Shown here piece after piece: positions 1-11,790 of a DNA stretch of 64,000 bases. The notes beneath the pieces were generated by a model. The model did not search any database. It was given only the letters and a program-made list of their open reading frames with translations, and was not told the origin of the DNA. This stretch comes from Pseudomonas costantinii. GTDB lineage: Bacteria > Pseudomonadota > Gammaproteobacteria > Pseudomonadales > Pseudomonadaceae. Made by a program: the position numbers and the translations under genes. The stretch is from the NCBI RefSeq assembly GCF_001870435.1, contig NZ_MDDR01000035.1, forward strand, positions 266,001 to 330,000, given 5' to 3'. Every line of letters starts with the position of its first letter. The first letter of the stretch is position 1.

Positions 1-1
1 C

Positions 2-709
2 ATGGGTGGCGTGATGACTGCTCTGATCGAGAAAAACACTACGATTCCTACCAAGAAATCCCAGGTGTTCTCGACTGCCGACGACAACCAGGGCGCTGTG
101 ACCATTCACGTGCTGCAGGGTGAGCGTAAGCAAGCGGCTCAGAACAAGTCCTTGGGCAAGTTCGACCTGGCCGAGATTCCACCAGCACCACGTGGCGTGC
201 CACAAATCGAAGTAACCTTCGACATCGACGCCAACGGCATCCTGCACGTAGGTGCCAAAGACAAGGCTACTGGCAAAGAGCAGAAGATCACCATCAAGGC
301 CAACTCCGGCCTGTCTGATGAAGAAATTCAACAGATGATTCGTGATGCGGAAACCAATGCTGAAGCCGATAAGAAGTTTGAAGAGTTGGCTGGTGCCCGT
401 AACCAGGGCGATGCGCTGGTTCACTCGACGCGCAAAATGGTCGCTGATGCTGGCGACAAAGTGACTGCTGAAGAGAAGGTCGCGATCGAAGCTGCCGTGG
501 TTGCCCTGGAAGCCGCTATTAAAGGCGACGACAAGGCTGCCATCGAAGCCAAGGTTGAGGAGTTGTCCAAAGTCTCCGCACCAGTTGCTCAGAAAATGTA
601 CGCCGAACAAGGCCAGCCTGCCGAAGGTGCTGCACAGCATGCAGAGCCTGAAGCCAAGCACGACGATGTTGTCGATGCCGAGTTCGAAGAAGTCAAAGAC
701 CACAAGTAA
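2..709 (+). CDS. dnaK: Chaperone DnaK (Hsp70), C-terminal part only
   Basis: ATP-driven Hsp70 chaperone that works with DnaJ and GrpE in the cytoplasm. The frame is open at the left edge, so the gene starts outside the window; the first visible codons (GGVMTALIEKNTTIPTKKSQ) are internal and end the nucleotide-binding domain. What is present is the beta-sandwich substrate-binding domain, the helical lid and the usual acidic tail ending VDAEFEEVKDHK, which is the conserved GrpE/DnaJ-sensitive C-terminus. About 235 of an expected ~638 residues are visible. dnaJ follows 316 bases downstream in the usual dnaK-dnaJ order. No defects are seen in the visible part. Confidence 0.97.
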   Translation: MGGVMTALIEKNTTIPTKKSQVFSTADDNQGAVTIHVLQGERKQAAQNKSLGKFDLAEIPPAPRGVPQIEVTFDIDANGILHVGAKDKATGKEQKITIKANSGLSDEEIQQMIRDAETNAEADKKFEELAGARNQGDALVHSTRKMVADAGDKVTAEEKVAIEAAVVALEAAIKGDDKAAIEAKVEELSKVSAPVAQKMYAEQGQPAEGAAQHAEPEAKHDDVVDAEFEEVKDHK

Positions 710-760
710 GTTGGTCGCCCGGTTGACCGCTATCAAGCGGTGACTGGTAGGATGTCGCCG

Positions 761-780
761 CGCGGGAGCTTGCTCCCGCG
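761..780 (+). terminator. Perfect 20-nt palindromic hairpin after dnaK
   Basis: Perfect inverted repeat with 9-base arms and a two-base loop (CGCGGGAGC TT GCTCCCGCG), 51 bases after the dnaK stop. There is no run of T after it, so it may be a REP-type palindrome that stabilises or ends the dnaK message rather than a classical terminator. The remaining dnaK-dnaJ gap (710-1025) shows no gene; it presumably carries the dnaJ promoter, which I could not place. Confidence 0.45.
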
Positions 781-1025
781 TTGGTGTGTCTGGGATATGC
801 AAATTTTTACAGCATGCGACAGTGTTCGGGTGCTGGCGGTGTGATCGGGAATGCTCCTGCTTTCCGAGCGATATATACCGCGTTTTTGGCTGGGTCTCGG
901 CTAAAAGTAGTAATGACCAGGATCGTTGAATTGACGTGAGTTGGGTCCGGGCCTGTATTGGGGCTCAACGAGTTTGGCGGGGCTCAGGAGGGTCTCGCCG
1001 AACGTCCTTAAGAGTGCAAAGACTT

Positions 1026-2150
1026 ATGGCAAAGCGTGACTATTACGTAGTGTTGGGTGTGGAGCGCAGCTCCAGCGAGGCAGACCTGAAAAAGGCTTAC
1101 CGTCGCCTGGCGATGAAGCACCACCCGGACCGTAATCCAGATAGCAAAGAATCCGAAGAGATGTTCAAAGAGGCCAACGAGGCCTATGAATGCTTGAGTG
1201 ATCCGAACAAGCGCGCGGCCTACGATCAGTATGGTCATGCCGGTGTCGACCCTAGCATGGGTGGCGGCGGTGCTGGTTTTGGCGGTCAGAATTTCTCCGA
1301 TATTTTCGGCGATGTATTCAGTGACTTCTTCGGCGGTGGTCGTGGCGGTCAGCGTGGCGGCGCCCAACGTGGTAGCGACCTGCGCTACACCCTGGAGCTG
1401 AACCTGGAAGAAGCCGTGCGCGGCACCAGCGTCAATATCCGTGTGCCGACACTGGTCAACTGCAAGCCGTGCGACGGTTCTGGTGCCAAGAAAGGCTCCT
1501 CGCCGATCACTTGTCCGACCTGTGGCGGTATTGGTCAGGTCCGCATGCAGCAGGGCTTTTTCTCGGTGCAGCAGACCTGTCCACGCTGCCATGGCCAAGG
1601 CAAGATCATTTCCGATCCATGTGATTCCTGCCACGGCGAAGGCCGCGTCGAGGAGTACAAGACTCTTTCGGTGAAAGTGCCGGCGGGCGTGGACACGGGT
1701 GATCGTATTCGTCTGTCGGGCGAAGGTGAGGCGGGTACTCAGGGTGGGCCTGCGGGTGACCTGTACGTGGTGATCAATGTGCGCGAGCATTCGATCTTCC
1801 AGCGTGATGGCAAGCACCTGTTTTGCGAAGTGCCGATCAGCTTTGTCGATGCAGCCTTGGGTGGCGAGTTGGAGATTCCGACGTTGGATGGTCGGGTCAA
1901 ACTCAAGATCCCTGAGGGGACTCAAACCGGCAAGCAATTCCGTATCCGTGGCAAAGGCGTCGCGCCGGTGCGCGGTGGTGGTGCTGGCGACCTGATGTGT
2001 CGCGTGGCGGTGGAAACGCCGGTCAACCTGAATCGTCGTCAGCGCGAACTGCTTGAGGAGTTCCGCAGTTCGCTGGATGGTGATAGCTCGCATTCGCCGC
2101 AAAGCACTGGCTTTTTCGATGGCGTGAAGCGCTTCTTTGGCGACCTGTAA
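1026..2150 (+). CDS. dnaJ: Chaperone DnaJ (Hsp40)
   Basis: Co-chaperone that delivers unfolded proteins to DnaK and stimulates its ATPase. 374 residues, the normal length. The J domain carries HPD at about residues 33-35; a Gly/Phe-rich linker follows; the zinc region has four CxxCxGxG repeats (CKPCDGSG, CPTCGGIG, CPRCHGQG, CDSCHGEG) at about residues 130-215; the C-terminal substrate-binding domains complete it. The ATG at 1026 (MAKRDYYVVLG) is chosen because it matches the family N-terminus; an in-frame upstream extension to 936 lacks conserved sequence. dapB begins 10 bases after the stop. Confidence 0.97.
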   Translation: MAKRDYYVVLGVERSSSEADLKKAYRRLAMKHHPDRNPDSKESEEMFKEANEAYECLSDPNKRAAYDQYGHAGVDPSMGGGGAGFGGQNFSDIFGDVFSDFFGGGRGGQRGGAQRGSDLRYTLELNLEEAVRGTSVNIRVPTLVNCKPCDGSGAKKGSSPITCPTCGGIGQVRMQQGFFSVQQTCPRCHGQGKIISDPCDSCHGEGRVEEYKTLSVKVPAGVDTGDRIRLSGEGEAGTQGGPAGDLYVVINVREHSIFQRDGKHLFCEVPISFVDAALGGELEIPTLDGRVKLKIPEGTQTGKQFRIRGKGVAPVRGGGAGDLMCRVAVETPVNLNRRQRELLEEFRSSLDGDSSHSPQSTGFFDGVKRFFGDL

Positions 2151-2160
2151 GGACGTGAGT

Positions 2161-2967
2161 ATGCGACGTATAGCCGTAATGGGCGCTGCCGGGCGCATGG
2201 GTAAGACGCTGGTCGAGGCGGTGCAGCAGCGCTCGCCGGCCTCCGGGCTGACGGCGGCGATTGTTCGTCCAGGCAGTACATTGATCGGTGCGGATGCCGG
2301 TGAGCTGGCCTCGTTGGGGCGTATTGGTGTTTCGCTATCGGGCAGCCTGGAGCAGGTGGCTGACGAGTTCGACGTGCTGATCGATTTCACATTGCCGGAA
2401 GTGATGCTGAAGAACCTGGCCTTCTGTCGTAAAGCGGGCAAGGCCATGGTGATCGGTACCACGGGCTTGAGTGCTGAGCAGAAGCAGCTGCTGGTGGAGG
2501 CGGGCAAGGATATTCCGGTCGTGTTCGCCGCCAACTTCAGTGTCGGTGTGAATCTGTCGCTCAAGTTGCTGGATCTGGCGGCGCGCGTGCTGGGTGACGA
2601 GGCGGATATCGAGATCATTGAGACCCATCATCGCCATAAGATCGATGCGCCATCGGGTACTGCACTGCGTATGGGTGAGGCTATCGCTGACGCGCTGGGT
2701 CGTGACCTGTCGAAAGTGGCAGTTTACGGGCGCGAAGGCCATACCGGCGAGCGTGCGCGTGACACCATCGGCTTTGCGACCGTGCGCGGTGGTGATGTGG
2801 TTGGTGATCACACCGTGTTGTTCGCCACCGAAGGCGAGCGCCTGGAAATTACGCACAAGGCGTCCAGTCGCATGACATTCGCCAAGGGGGCGGTACGTGC
2901 TGCACTCTGGTTGGAAGGTCGTGAGCCTGGTCTGTACGACATGCGAGATGTGCTGGATCTGCACTAA
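2161..2967 (+). CDS. dapB: 4-hydroxy-tetrahydrodipicolinate reductase
   Basis: NAD(P)H-dependent reductase of the diaminopimelate/lysine pathway, supplying peptidoglycan and lysine precursors. 268 residues, typical. The N-terminal nucleotide-binding motif GAAGRMGKT is at residues 8-16 and the family signature HHRHKIDAPSGTA lies near residue 157, containing the catalytic histidine/lysine pair. The start at 2161 (MRRIAVMG) is preferred over an in-frame ATG at 2137 that would overlap dnaJ. It lies immediately behind dnaJ and probably shares its transcript, and a terminator-like hairpin follows it. Confidence 0.96.
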   Translation: MRRIAVMGAAGRMGKTLVEAVQQRSPASGLTAAIVRPGSTLIGADAGELASLGRIGVSLSGSLEQVADEFDVLIDFTLPEVMLKNLAFCRKAGKAMVIGTTGLSAEQKQLLVEAGKDIPVVFAANFSVGVNLSLKLLDLAARVLGDEADIEIIETHHRHKIDAPSGTALRMGEAIADALGRDLSKVAVYGREGHTGERARDTIGFATVRGGDVVGDHTVLFATEGERLEITHKASSRMTFAKGAVRAALWLEGREPGLYDMRDVLDLH

Positions 2968-2976
2968 TCAGTAGCT

Positions 2977-3014
2977 AAAACGGGGCCCCAGGATTACTCT
3001 AGGCCCCCGTTTTT
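2977..3014 (+). terminator. Rho-independent terminator after dapB
   Basis: Long inverted repeat with arms AAAACGGGGCC and GGCCCCCGTTTT (one bulged C) and a terminal run of five T, 9 bases after the dapB stop. A standard end for the dnaJ-dapB transcript. Confidence 0.75.
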
Positions 3015-3143
3015 ACCCGCTAAGCGACGTCCTGTCGCATTCTCCTGCCTTTAAGGCTCATTAGCGGTGGACCAAAAAAGCCTTTTTCTGTAAGCTACAG
3101 CTTTAGTGTGTCCACTAAAAGCGCGCAGAATAATTCAGTGAAG

Positions 3144-3181
3144 AAGCGGGGTGACGTGTCCATACGTCACTCCGCTTTTTT
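3144..3181 (+). terminator. Strong hairpin plus T-tract in the carA leader (possible attenuator)
   Basis: A 14-base stem with one G-T wobble (arms 3144-3157 and 3164-3177), a six-base loop and a T run form a textbook intrinsic terminator only about 46 bases before the carA start. Upstream dapB transcripts already have their own terminator, so this second one looks like a leader attenuator for carAB. Alternatively the carA promoter could lie in the short stretch after it. From memory, attenuation has been proposed for Pseudomonas carAB; the mechanism here is inference. Confidence 0.55.
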
Positions 3182-3226
3182 ACAACCTGCGATCGCCCTT
3201 TCAGGCTTTATTTACGGGAGGTCTTC

Positions 3227-4363
3227 TTGACTAAGCCAGCCATACTCGCCCTTGCTGATGGCAGCATTTTTCGCGGCGAAGCCATTGGAGCCGACGGTCA
3301 AACCGTTGGAGAGGTGGTGTTTAACACCGCCATGACCGGCTATCAGGAAATCCTTACCGATCCTTCCTACGCCCAACAGATCGTTACCCTGACCTACCCG
3401 CACATCGGCAATACCGGTACTACGCCGGAAGACATTGAGTCTGATCGTGTCTGGTCGGCCGGCTTGGTCATTCGTGACTTGCCACTGGTTGCGAGCAACT
3501 GGCGTAACACGATGTCGCTGTCTGATTACCTGAAAGCCAACAACGTTGTAGCGATCGCCGGTATCGATACGCGCCGCCTCACACGCATCCTGCGTGAAAA
3601 AGGCTCGCAGAACGGCTGCATCATGGTCGGTGACAACATTTCCGAGGCGGCGGCCATCGCTGCGGCTCAGGGCTTCCCCGGCCTGAAAGGCATGGACTTG
3701 GCAAAAGTTGTCAGCACCCAAGAACAGTACGAATGGCGCTCCACTGTTTGGGACTTGAAGACCGACAGTCACGCAACTATCGAAGCTGCTGAGCTGCCGT
3801 ACCATGTTGTTGCCTACGACTACGGCGTCAAGTACAACATCCTGCGCATGCTGGTCGAGCGTGGTTGCCGCGTGACTGTGGTACCTGCTCAAACCCCGGC
3901 CAGCGACGTACTGGCCTTGCAGCCGGACGGCGTATTCCTGTCCAACGGCCCGGGTGACCCTGAGCCTTGCGATTACGCCATCCAGGCAATCAAGGAAGTG
4001 CTCGAAACCGAGACTCCGGTGTTCGGTATCTGCCTCGGGCACCAGCTGCTGGCCCTGGCATCCGGTGCCAAGACCCTGAAAATGGGCCATGGTCACCACG
4101 GTGCCAACCACCCTGTGCAAGACCTGGACACCGGCGTTGTGATGATCACCAGCCAGAACCACGGTTTTGCGGTGGATGAAGCGACCTTGCCGGGCAACGT
4201 CCGTGCAATTCACAAGTCGCTGTTCGACGGTTCCCTGCAAGGTATCGAGCGCACCGACAAGAGCGCGTTCAGCTTCCAGGGCCACCCTGAAGCAAGCCCG
4301 GGCCCGAACGACGTAGCGCCGCTGTTCGACCGTTTCATCAATGAGATGGCCAAGCGACGCTGA
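3227..4363 (+). CDS. carA: Carbamoyl-phosphate synthase, small (glutaminase) subunit
   Basis: Hydrolyses glutamine and passes ammonia to CarB for carbamoyl phosphate, the shared precursor of arginine and pyrimidines. 378 residues. The N-terminal CPSase small-chain domain is followed by a class I glutamine amidotransferase domain with nucleophile Cys in GICLGHQ at residue 269 and the His/Glu pair in GHPEAS at 353 and 355. The start is TTG at 3227 (MTKPAILALADG), preceded by GGGAGG; no in-frame ATG nearby gives the conserved N-terminus. carB follows after 105 bases with no gene between; in PAO1, as I recall, an extra gene separates the two. Confidence 0.97.
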   Translation: MTKPAILALADGSIFRGEAIGADGQTVGEVVFNTAMTGYQEILTDPSYAQQIVTLTYPHIGNTGTTPEDIESDRVWSAGLVIRDLPLVASNWRNTMSLSDYLKANNVVAIAGIDTRRLTRILREKGSQNGCIMVGDNISEAAAIAAAQGFPGLKGMDLAKVVSTQEQYEWRSTVWDLKTDSHATIEAAELPYHVVAYDYGVKYNILRMLVERGCRVTVVPAQTPASDVLALQPDGVFLSNGPGDPEPCDYAIQAIKEVLETETPVFGICLGHQLLALASGAKTLKMGHGHHGANHPVQDLDTGVVMITSQNHGFAVDEATLPGNVRAIHKSLFDGSLQGIERTDKSAFSFQGHPEASPGPNDVAPLFDRFINEMAKRR

Positions 4364-4468
4364 CTGAGCGGTTTGCGGGTGGCCCCGAACTCCGGTGGCC
4401 CCCGCAGGCTCTTCAAAGATTGTTCAAGACGGCTTGCCGACTGACCTGCGGATTTGAGTGACAAACCC

Positions 4469-7686
<3,218 letters not shown>

Positions 7687-7690
<4 letters not shown>

Positions 7691-8163
7691 CCAAATACCC
7701 AATGACCGTCCAGGGTGCTAAGGCCCTGGAAGAGGAGCACATCCATCTGACCAAGGTCGTCCGTCCGAAGCTGAGCCAGGATATCGGTACGGCCCGCGAG
7801 TTGGGTGACTTGAAGGAAAACGCCGAATACCACGCTGCTCGTGAGCAGCAGGGTATGGTCGAGGCGCGGATCCGCGACATCGAAGGCCGTATGCAGAATG
7901 CGGTCATCATCGACGTCACGACCATTCCGCATACTGGCAAAGTGATTTTCGGCACCACCGTGGAAATCGCCAACGTCGAGACTGATGAGCGCGTTGTTTA
8001 TCACATCGTGGGCGAAGATGAGGCTGACTTCAAACTCGGTAAAATCTCCGTCGGTTCGCCGCTGGCCCGCGCCTTGATTGCCAAGGAAGAGGGTGATGTG
8101 GTGGCTGTGAAGACGCCTAGCGGCGTAATCGAGTACGAGATTGTCGAAGTTCGTCACGTCTGA
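7687..8163 (+). CDS. greA: Transcription elongation factor GreA
   Basis: Secondary-channel factor that rescues backtracked RNA polymerase by stimulating transcript cleavage. 158 residues, the family length. The N-terminal coiled coil includes the signature ELGDLKENAEYHAAREQQ with acidic tip residues (about 38-55), followed by the FKBP-like C-terminal domain. Start ATG at 7687 overlaps the carB stop by four bases, so it is in the carAB transcript. A GC-rich hairpin follows the stop directly. Confidence 0.97.
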
Positions 8164-8168
8164 AAGGC

Positions 8169-8191
8169 GGCGCCCGCTTTACGCGGGCGCC
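8169..8191 (+). promoter_or_regulatory. Nine-base-pair GC hairpin abutting a start codon
   Basis: Perfect stem GGCGCCCGC / GCGGGCGCC with a five-base loop. It begins six bases after the greA stop and ends one base before the ATG at 8192. There is no T run, so it is a poor terminator. The only Shine-Dalgarno-like bases (GAAAGG, 8162-8167) are on the far side of the hairpin. It could control translation of the next gene or protect the greA 3' end. Confidence 0.5.
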
Positions 8192-8596
8192 ATGCTTTGG
8201 CAGCTCTCCCAGATGCTTTGGGTAGGCGGCCTGTGGTTGTTGCATATTGGTGTACTGCCGGTGCTGGGTCTGATTGGCCTGGCACCGCTGCTGATCGATG
8301 AGATCGATGGATTGCTGAGTGCGTTGCTGGTGGGTTTTGCGGCGGCGTGCGTGACGCTCCAAGTGCTGGTGCTGATCAAGGCCGAAGGCTTGGGGAGTTT
8401 GTGGCGGGATATTCGCGGCCAACTGCTGTTGATGGCGCTGTATGCGTGCGCAATGTTTTGCGTTGTGCATGTGTGGCTGCCGGAAGCGTTGCGCTGGCAG
8501 CTATTCAGTTATCTTGTGCTAGGGTTCTCCGGTTTGGTGCTGGTTATACAGCCGGCGCCGGGATGGAGTGGCGGGGCGCGCGAAGCACGCCCGTGA
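8192..8596 (+). CDS. Small integral membrane protein of unknown function (DUF4149-like)
   Basis: 134-residue hydrophobic protein with about four predicted membrane segments (roughly residues 8-30, 45-65, 73-95 and 105-125). It looks like the conserved membrane protein found after greA in other pseudomonads (PA4754 position); assignment to the DUF4149 group is from general appearance. The start at 8192 (MLWQLSQMLWVGG) is chosen because earlier in-frame starts overlap greA; the start codon sits against a GC hairpin. No catalytic residues are recognisable. It is convergent with yhbY, with only 10 bases between the two. Confidence 0.7.
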   Translation: MLWQLSQMLWVGGLWLLHIGVLPVLGLIGLAPLLIDEIDGLLSALLVGFAAACVTLQVLVLIKAEGLGSLWRDIRGQLLLMALYACAMFCVVHVWLPEALRWQLFSYLVLGFSGLVLVIQPAPGWSGGAREARP

Positions 8597-8606
8597 CCCT
8601 TGTTGT

Positions 8607-8915
8607 TTACTTGAAGCGATGAACGTTCGATAGTTGCTTGTTGACGCTGAAGTTCTTGCGATACAGCAGCGCCATCTTGCCGATGACCTGAACCAGGTCC
8701 GCTTTGCCTGCCTTGCACAGTTCTGCAATGGCAGCCAGGCGCGCTTCGCGGTCAAGGATGTTGACCTTGATCTTGATCAGTTCGTGATCGTTCAGCGCGC
8801 GTTCGAATTCGGCTAACACACCTTCAGTCAAACCGTTGTCTGCCACAATCAGAACTGGTTTCAGATGGTGGCCAATGGATTTGTACTGTTTCTTCTGCTC
8901 TTGAGTGAGCGGCAT
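8607..8915 (-). CDS. yhbY: CRS1-YhbY domain RNA-binding protein
   Basis: Small basic protein of 102 residues that binds pre-50S ribosomes in E. coli. Nearly the whole length is the CRM/YhbY fold, beginning MPLTQEQKKQYKSIGHHLKP and containing the GLTEGVLAEFERALNDHELIK segment across a linker. It is the only minus-strand gene in this part of the window and is divergent from rlmE, sharing a 105-base promoter region with it. Confidence 0.93.
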   Translation of the reverse strand: MPLTQEQKKQYKSIGHHLKPVLIVADNGLTEGVLAEFERALNDHELIKIKVNILDREARLAAIAELCKAGKADLVQVIGKMALLYRKNFSVNKQLSNVHRFK

Positions 8916-9020
8916 AATCTGACCCCTGCGTCTGATCTTGTAAAAAGCGGCGGCCAGTTTACCCGAGCGAGTCCGGGACCGCCCAGTTAATCACGACCCG
9001 TTTTATTTTCGAGGTGGCCC

Positions 9021-9671
9021 GTGGCCCGTTCCAAAACTAGCCTTAAGTGGCTGCAAGAGCATTTCAACGACCCTTACGTCAAAATGGCGCAGAAGGATGG
9101 CTACCGCTCCCGTGCCAGCTACAAGCTGCTTGAGCTTCAGGAAAAGGACAAATTGATCCGCCCTGGCATGACCGTTATCGATCTGGGGGCCGCCCCTGGT
9201 GGCTGGTCCCAAGTGACCAGTCGTCTGATTGGTGGGCAAGGTCGTTTGATCGCCTCCGATATCCTGGAAATGGACAGCATCCCGGATGTGACCTTCGTCC
9301 ATGGCGACTTTACCCAGGACGCCGTATTGGCTCAGATCCTTGAGGCTGTGGGAAATTCGCAGGTAGACCTTGTGATTTCCGACATGGCCCCCAATATGAG
9401 TGGATTACCGGCCGTTGATATGCCGCGAGCGATGTTCCTGTGTGAGCTGGCGCTGGATTTGGCGGGTCGGGTACTGCGTCCGGGTGGTGATTTCCTGGTC
9501 AAGGTCTTCCAGGGTGAAGGTTTCGACGAGTATCACAAGAACATCCGTAAGTTGTTCGACAAGGTACAGATGCGCAAACCAGACTCTTCTCGAGGCCGGT
9601 CTCGCGAGCAATATCTGCTGGGTCGCGGTTTCCGCGGCATCGAAGGCGCCGCCAGTGATGAGCGTCTTTGA
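9021..9671 (+). CDS. rlmE: 23S rRNA (uridine-2'-O) methyltransferase RlmE/FtsJ
   Basis: SAM-dependent enzyme that 2'-O-methylates U2552 of 23S rRNA in the 50S A-loop. 216 residues. The SAM-binding motif DLGAAPGGWSQ is near residues 54-64 and the K-D-K-E tetrad is recognisable (KTSLKWL..., DMAPNMSG, FLVKVFQGEG). The start is GTG at 9021 (MARSKTSLKWL) with GAGGTGG eight bases before it. About ten residues longer at the C-terminus than the PAO1 form as I remember it. ftsH follows, as in most gamma-proteobacteria. Confidence 0.96.
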   Translation: MARSKTSLKWLQEHFNDPYVKMAQKDGYRSRASYKLLELQEKDKLIRPGMTVIDLGAAPGGWSQVTSRLIGGQGRLIASDILEMDSIPDVTFVHGDFTQDAVLAQILEAVGNSQVDLVISDMAPNMSGLPAVDMPRAMFLCELALDLAGRVLRPGGDFLVKVFQGEGFDEYHKNIRKLFDKVQMRKPDSSRGRSREQYLLGRGFRGIEGAASDERL

Positions 9672-9862
9672 GGATTTGAGGGGGGGCGATAGGTTTTTTT
9701 ATATCGCTTTCGTCACGAAGCTTTACGAATATTGTGTAGTCAAAGTTTCACAAAGGGTTACAGACGGTGCCTGCCAGAGTTGTAGGTAATGTAGTAAGTT
9801 AGGCCGGTGAATATCATGCGAAGCGCGCGCCAGTAGCGGAGCTTGCTTCAGAGGGTAGTTAA

Positions 9863-11782
9863 TTGAACGATATGGCAAAGAATCTTATCCTGTGGTTGAT
9901 CATCGCGGCTGTCCTGGTGACAGTGATGAACAACTTCTCCAGCCCTAACGAGCCGCAGACCCTCAACTATTCCGACTTCATCCAGCAAGTTAAGGATGGC
10001 AAGGTCGAACGCGTAGCGGTTGATGGCTACGTGATTACCGGCAAACGCAATGATGGCGACAGCTTCAAGACCATTCGTCCGGCAATCCAGGACAACGGTC
10101 TGATCGGCGACCTGGTGGATAACCATGTGGTTGTTGAAGGCAAGCAGCCTGAGCAGCAGAGCATCTGGACTCAACTCCTGGTGGCCAGCTTTCCGATCCT
10201 GGTGATCATCGCCGTGTTCATGTTCTTCATGCGCCAGATGCAAGGCGGTGCGGGAGGCAAGGGCGGACCTATGAGTTTCGGCAAGAGCAAGGCGCGCCTG
10301 CTCTCCGAAGATCAGGTAAAGACCACCCTGGCTGATGTTGCCGGTTGCGACGAAGCCAAGGAAGAAGTGGGTGAGTTGGTTGAGTTCCTGCGCGATCCGG
10401 GCAAGTTCCAGCGTCTGGGCGGCCGCATTCCTCGCGGTGTGCTGATGGTCGGTCCTCCGGGTACCGGTAAAACCTTGCTGGCCAAGGCCATTGCTGGTGA
10501 GGCCAAGGTGCCGTTCTTCACCATTTCCGGCTCTGACTTCGTCGAAATGTTCGTCGGTGTCGGTGCCAGCCGTGTTCGCGATATGTTCGAGCAGGCCAAG
10601 AAACACGCGCCATGCATCATCTTCATCGACGAAATCGATGCCGTTGGTCGCCATCGTGGTGCCGGTATGGGCGGTGGTCATGATGAGCGTGAGCAGACCC
10701 TCAACCAATTGCTGGTAGAGATGGATGGCTTTGAAATGAATGACGGTATTATCGTCATTGCTGCGACCAACCGTCCGGACGTACTGGACCCTGCGTTGCT
10801 GCGTCCAGGTCGTTTCGACCGTCAGGTTGTGGTTGGCTTGCCGGACATCCGTGGTCGCGAACAGATTCTGAAAGTACATATGCGCAAGGTGCCGATGGGC
10901 GACGACGTGGCTCCGGCCGTGATTGCCCGTGGTACTCCAGGTTTTTCTGGTGCTGACCTGGCCAACCTGGTGAACGAGGCTTCGTTGTTCGCTGCCCGTA
11001 CCGGCAAGCGCATCGTTGAAATGAAAGAGTTCGAGCTGGCGAAAGACAAGATCATGATGGGTGCCGAGCGCAAATCCATGGTTATGTCTGAAAAAGAGAA
11101 ACAGAACACGGCTTATCACGAAGCTGGTCACGCCATTGTTGGTCGCGTTGTGCCTGAGCATGATCCGGTCTACAAGGTGTCAATCATTCCTCGCGGTCGG
11201 GCGTTGGGTGTAACCATGTTTCTGCCGGAAGAGGATCGTTATAGTCTCTCCAAGCGCGCACTGATCAGCCAGATCTGCTCGCTCTACGGTGGCCGAATTG
11301 CTGAAGAGATGACCCTTGGCTTCGACGGTGTGACCACTGGGGCTTCCAACGACATCATGCGTGCCAGCCAAATTGCGCGAAACATGGTGACCAAGTGGGG
11401 CTTGTCGGAAAAACTCGGTCCTTTGATGTATGCCGAGGAAGAAGGCGAAGTGTTCTTGGGTCGCGGTGGTGGTGGTCAAAGCGCCAGCTTCTCTGGTGAG
11501 ACAGCCAAGCTGATTGACTCCGAGGTGCGCAGTATCATTGATCAGTGCTACGGAACTGCCAAGCAGATCCTGACTGACAATCGCGACAAGCTGGATGCCA
11601 TGGCTGATGCGCTGATGAAGTACGAGACCATTGACGCCGAGCAGATCGACGACATTATGGCGGGGCGCGCACCGCGTGAACCTCGTGACTGGGAAGGTGG
11701 TTCGGGTACTTCGGGCACTCCGCCTGTAGCTCAGAACGAACGCCCTGAAACCCCGATTGGCGGCCCGGCAGCTGACCTCTAA
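9863..11782 (+). CDS. ftsH: ATP-dependent zinc metalloprotease FtsH
   Basis: Membrane-bound AAA+ protease that degrades misfolded membrane proteins and short-lived regulators. 639 residues. Two N-terminal membrane segments (about 8-25 and 105-125) flank a periplasmic domain; the AAA module has Walker A GPPGTGKT at about 197 and Walker B IIFIDEIDAVG; the protease site HEAGH is at 419-423. TTG at 9863 is preferred because GAGGG lies seven bases ahead; ATG at 9872 (MAKNLILWL) would give 636 residues but is 16 bases from that site. folP starts nine bases after the stop. Confidence 0.97.
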   Translation: MNDMAKNLILWLIIAAVLVTVMNNFSSPNEPQTLNYSDFIQQVKDGKVERVAVDGYVITGKRNDGDSFKTIRPAIQDNGLIGDLVDNHVVVEGKQPEQQSIWTQLLVASFPILVIIAVFMFFMRQMQGGAGGKGGPMSFGKSKARLLSEDQVKTTLADVAGCDEAKEEVGELVEFLRDPGKFQRLGGRIPRGVLMVGPPGTGKTLLAKAIAGEAKVPFFTISGSDFVEMFVGVGASRVRDMFEQAKKHAPCIIFIDEIDAVGRHRGAGMGGGHDEREQTLNQLLVEMDGFEMNDGIIVIAATNRPDVLDPALLRPGRFDRQVVVGLPDIRGREQILKVHMRKVPMGDDVAPAVIARGTPGFSGADLANLVNEASLFAARTGKRIVEMKEFELAKDKIMMGAERKSMVMSEKEKQNTAYHEAGHAIVGRVVPEHDPVYKVSIIPRGRALGVTMFLPEEDRYSLSKRALISQICSLYGGRIAEEMTLGFDGVTTGASNDIMRASQIARNMVTKWGLSEKLGPLMYAEEEGEVFLGRGGGGQSASFSGETAKLIDSEVRSIIDQCYGTAKQILTDNRDKLDAMADALMKYETIDAEQIDDIMAGRAPREPRDWEGGSGTSGTPPVAQNERPETPIGGPAADL

Positions 11783-11790
11783 GGTTTGAA

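Noticed and set aside
9686..9707. Possible terminator after rlmE (GCGATA...TATCGC)
   Set aside because: Only six pairs, and the T run is in the loop rather than after the stem.
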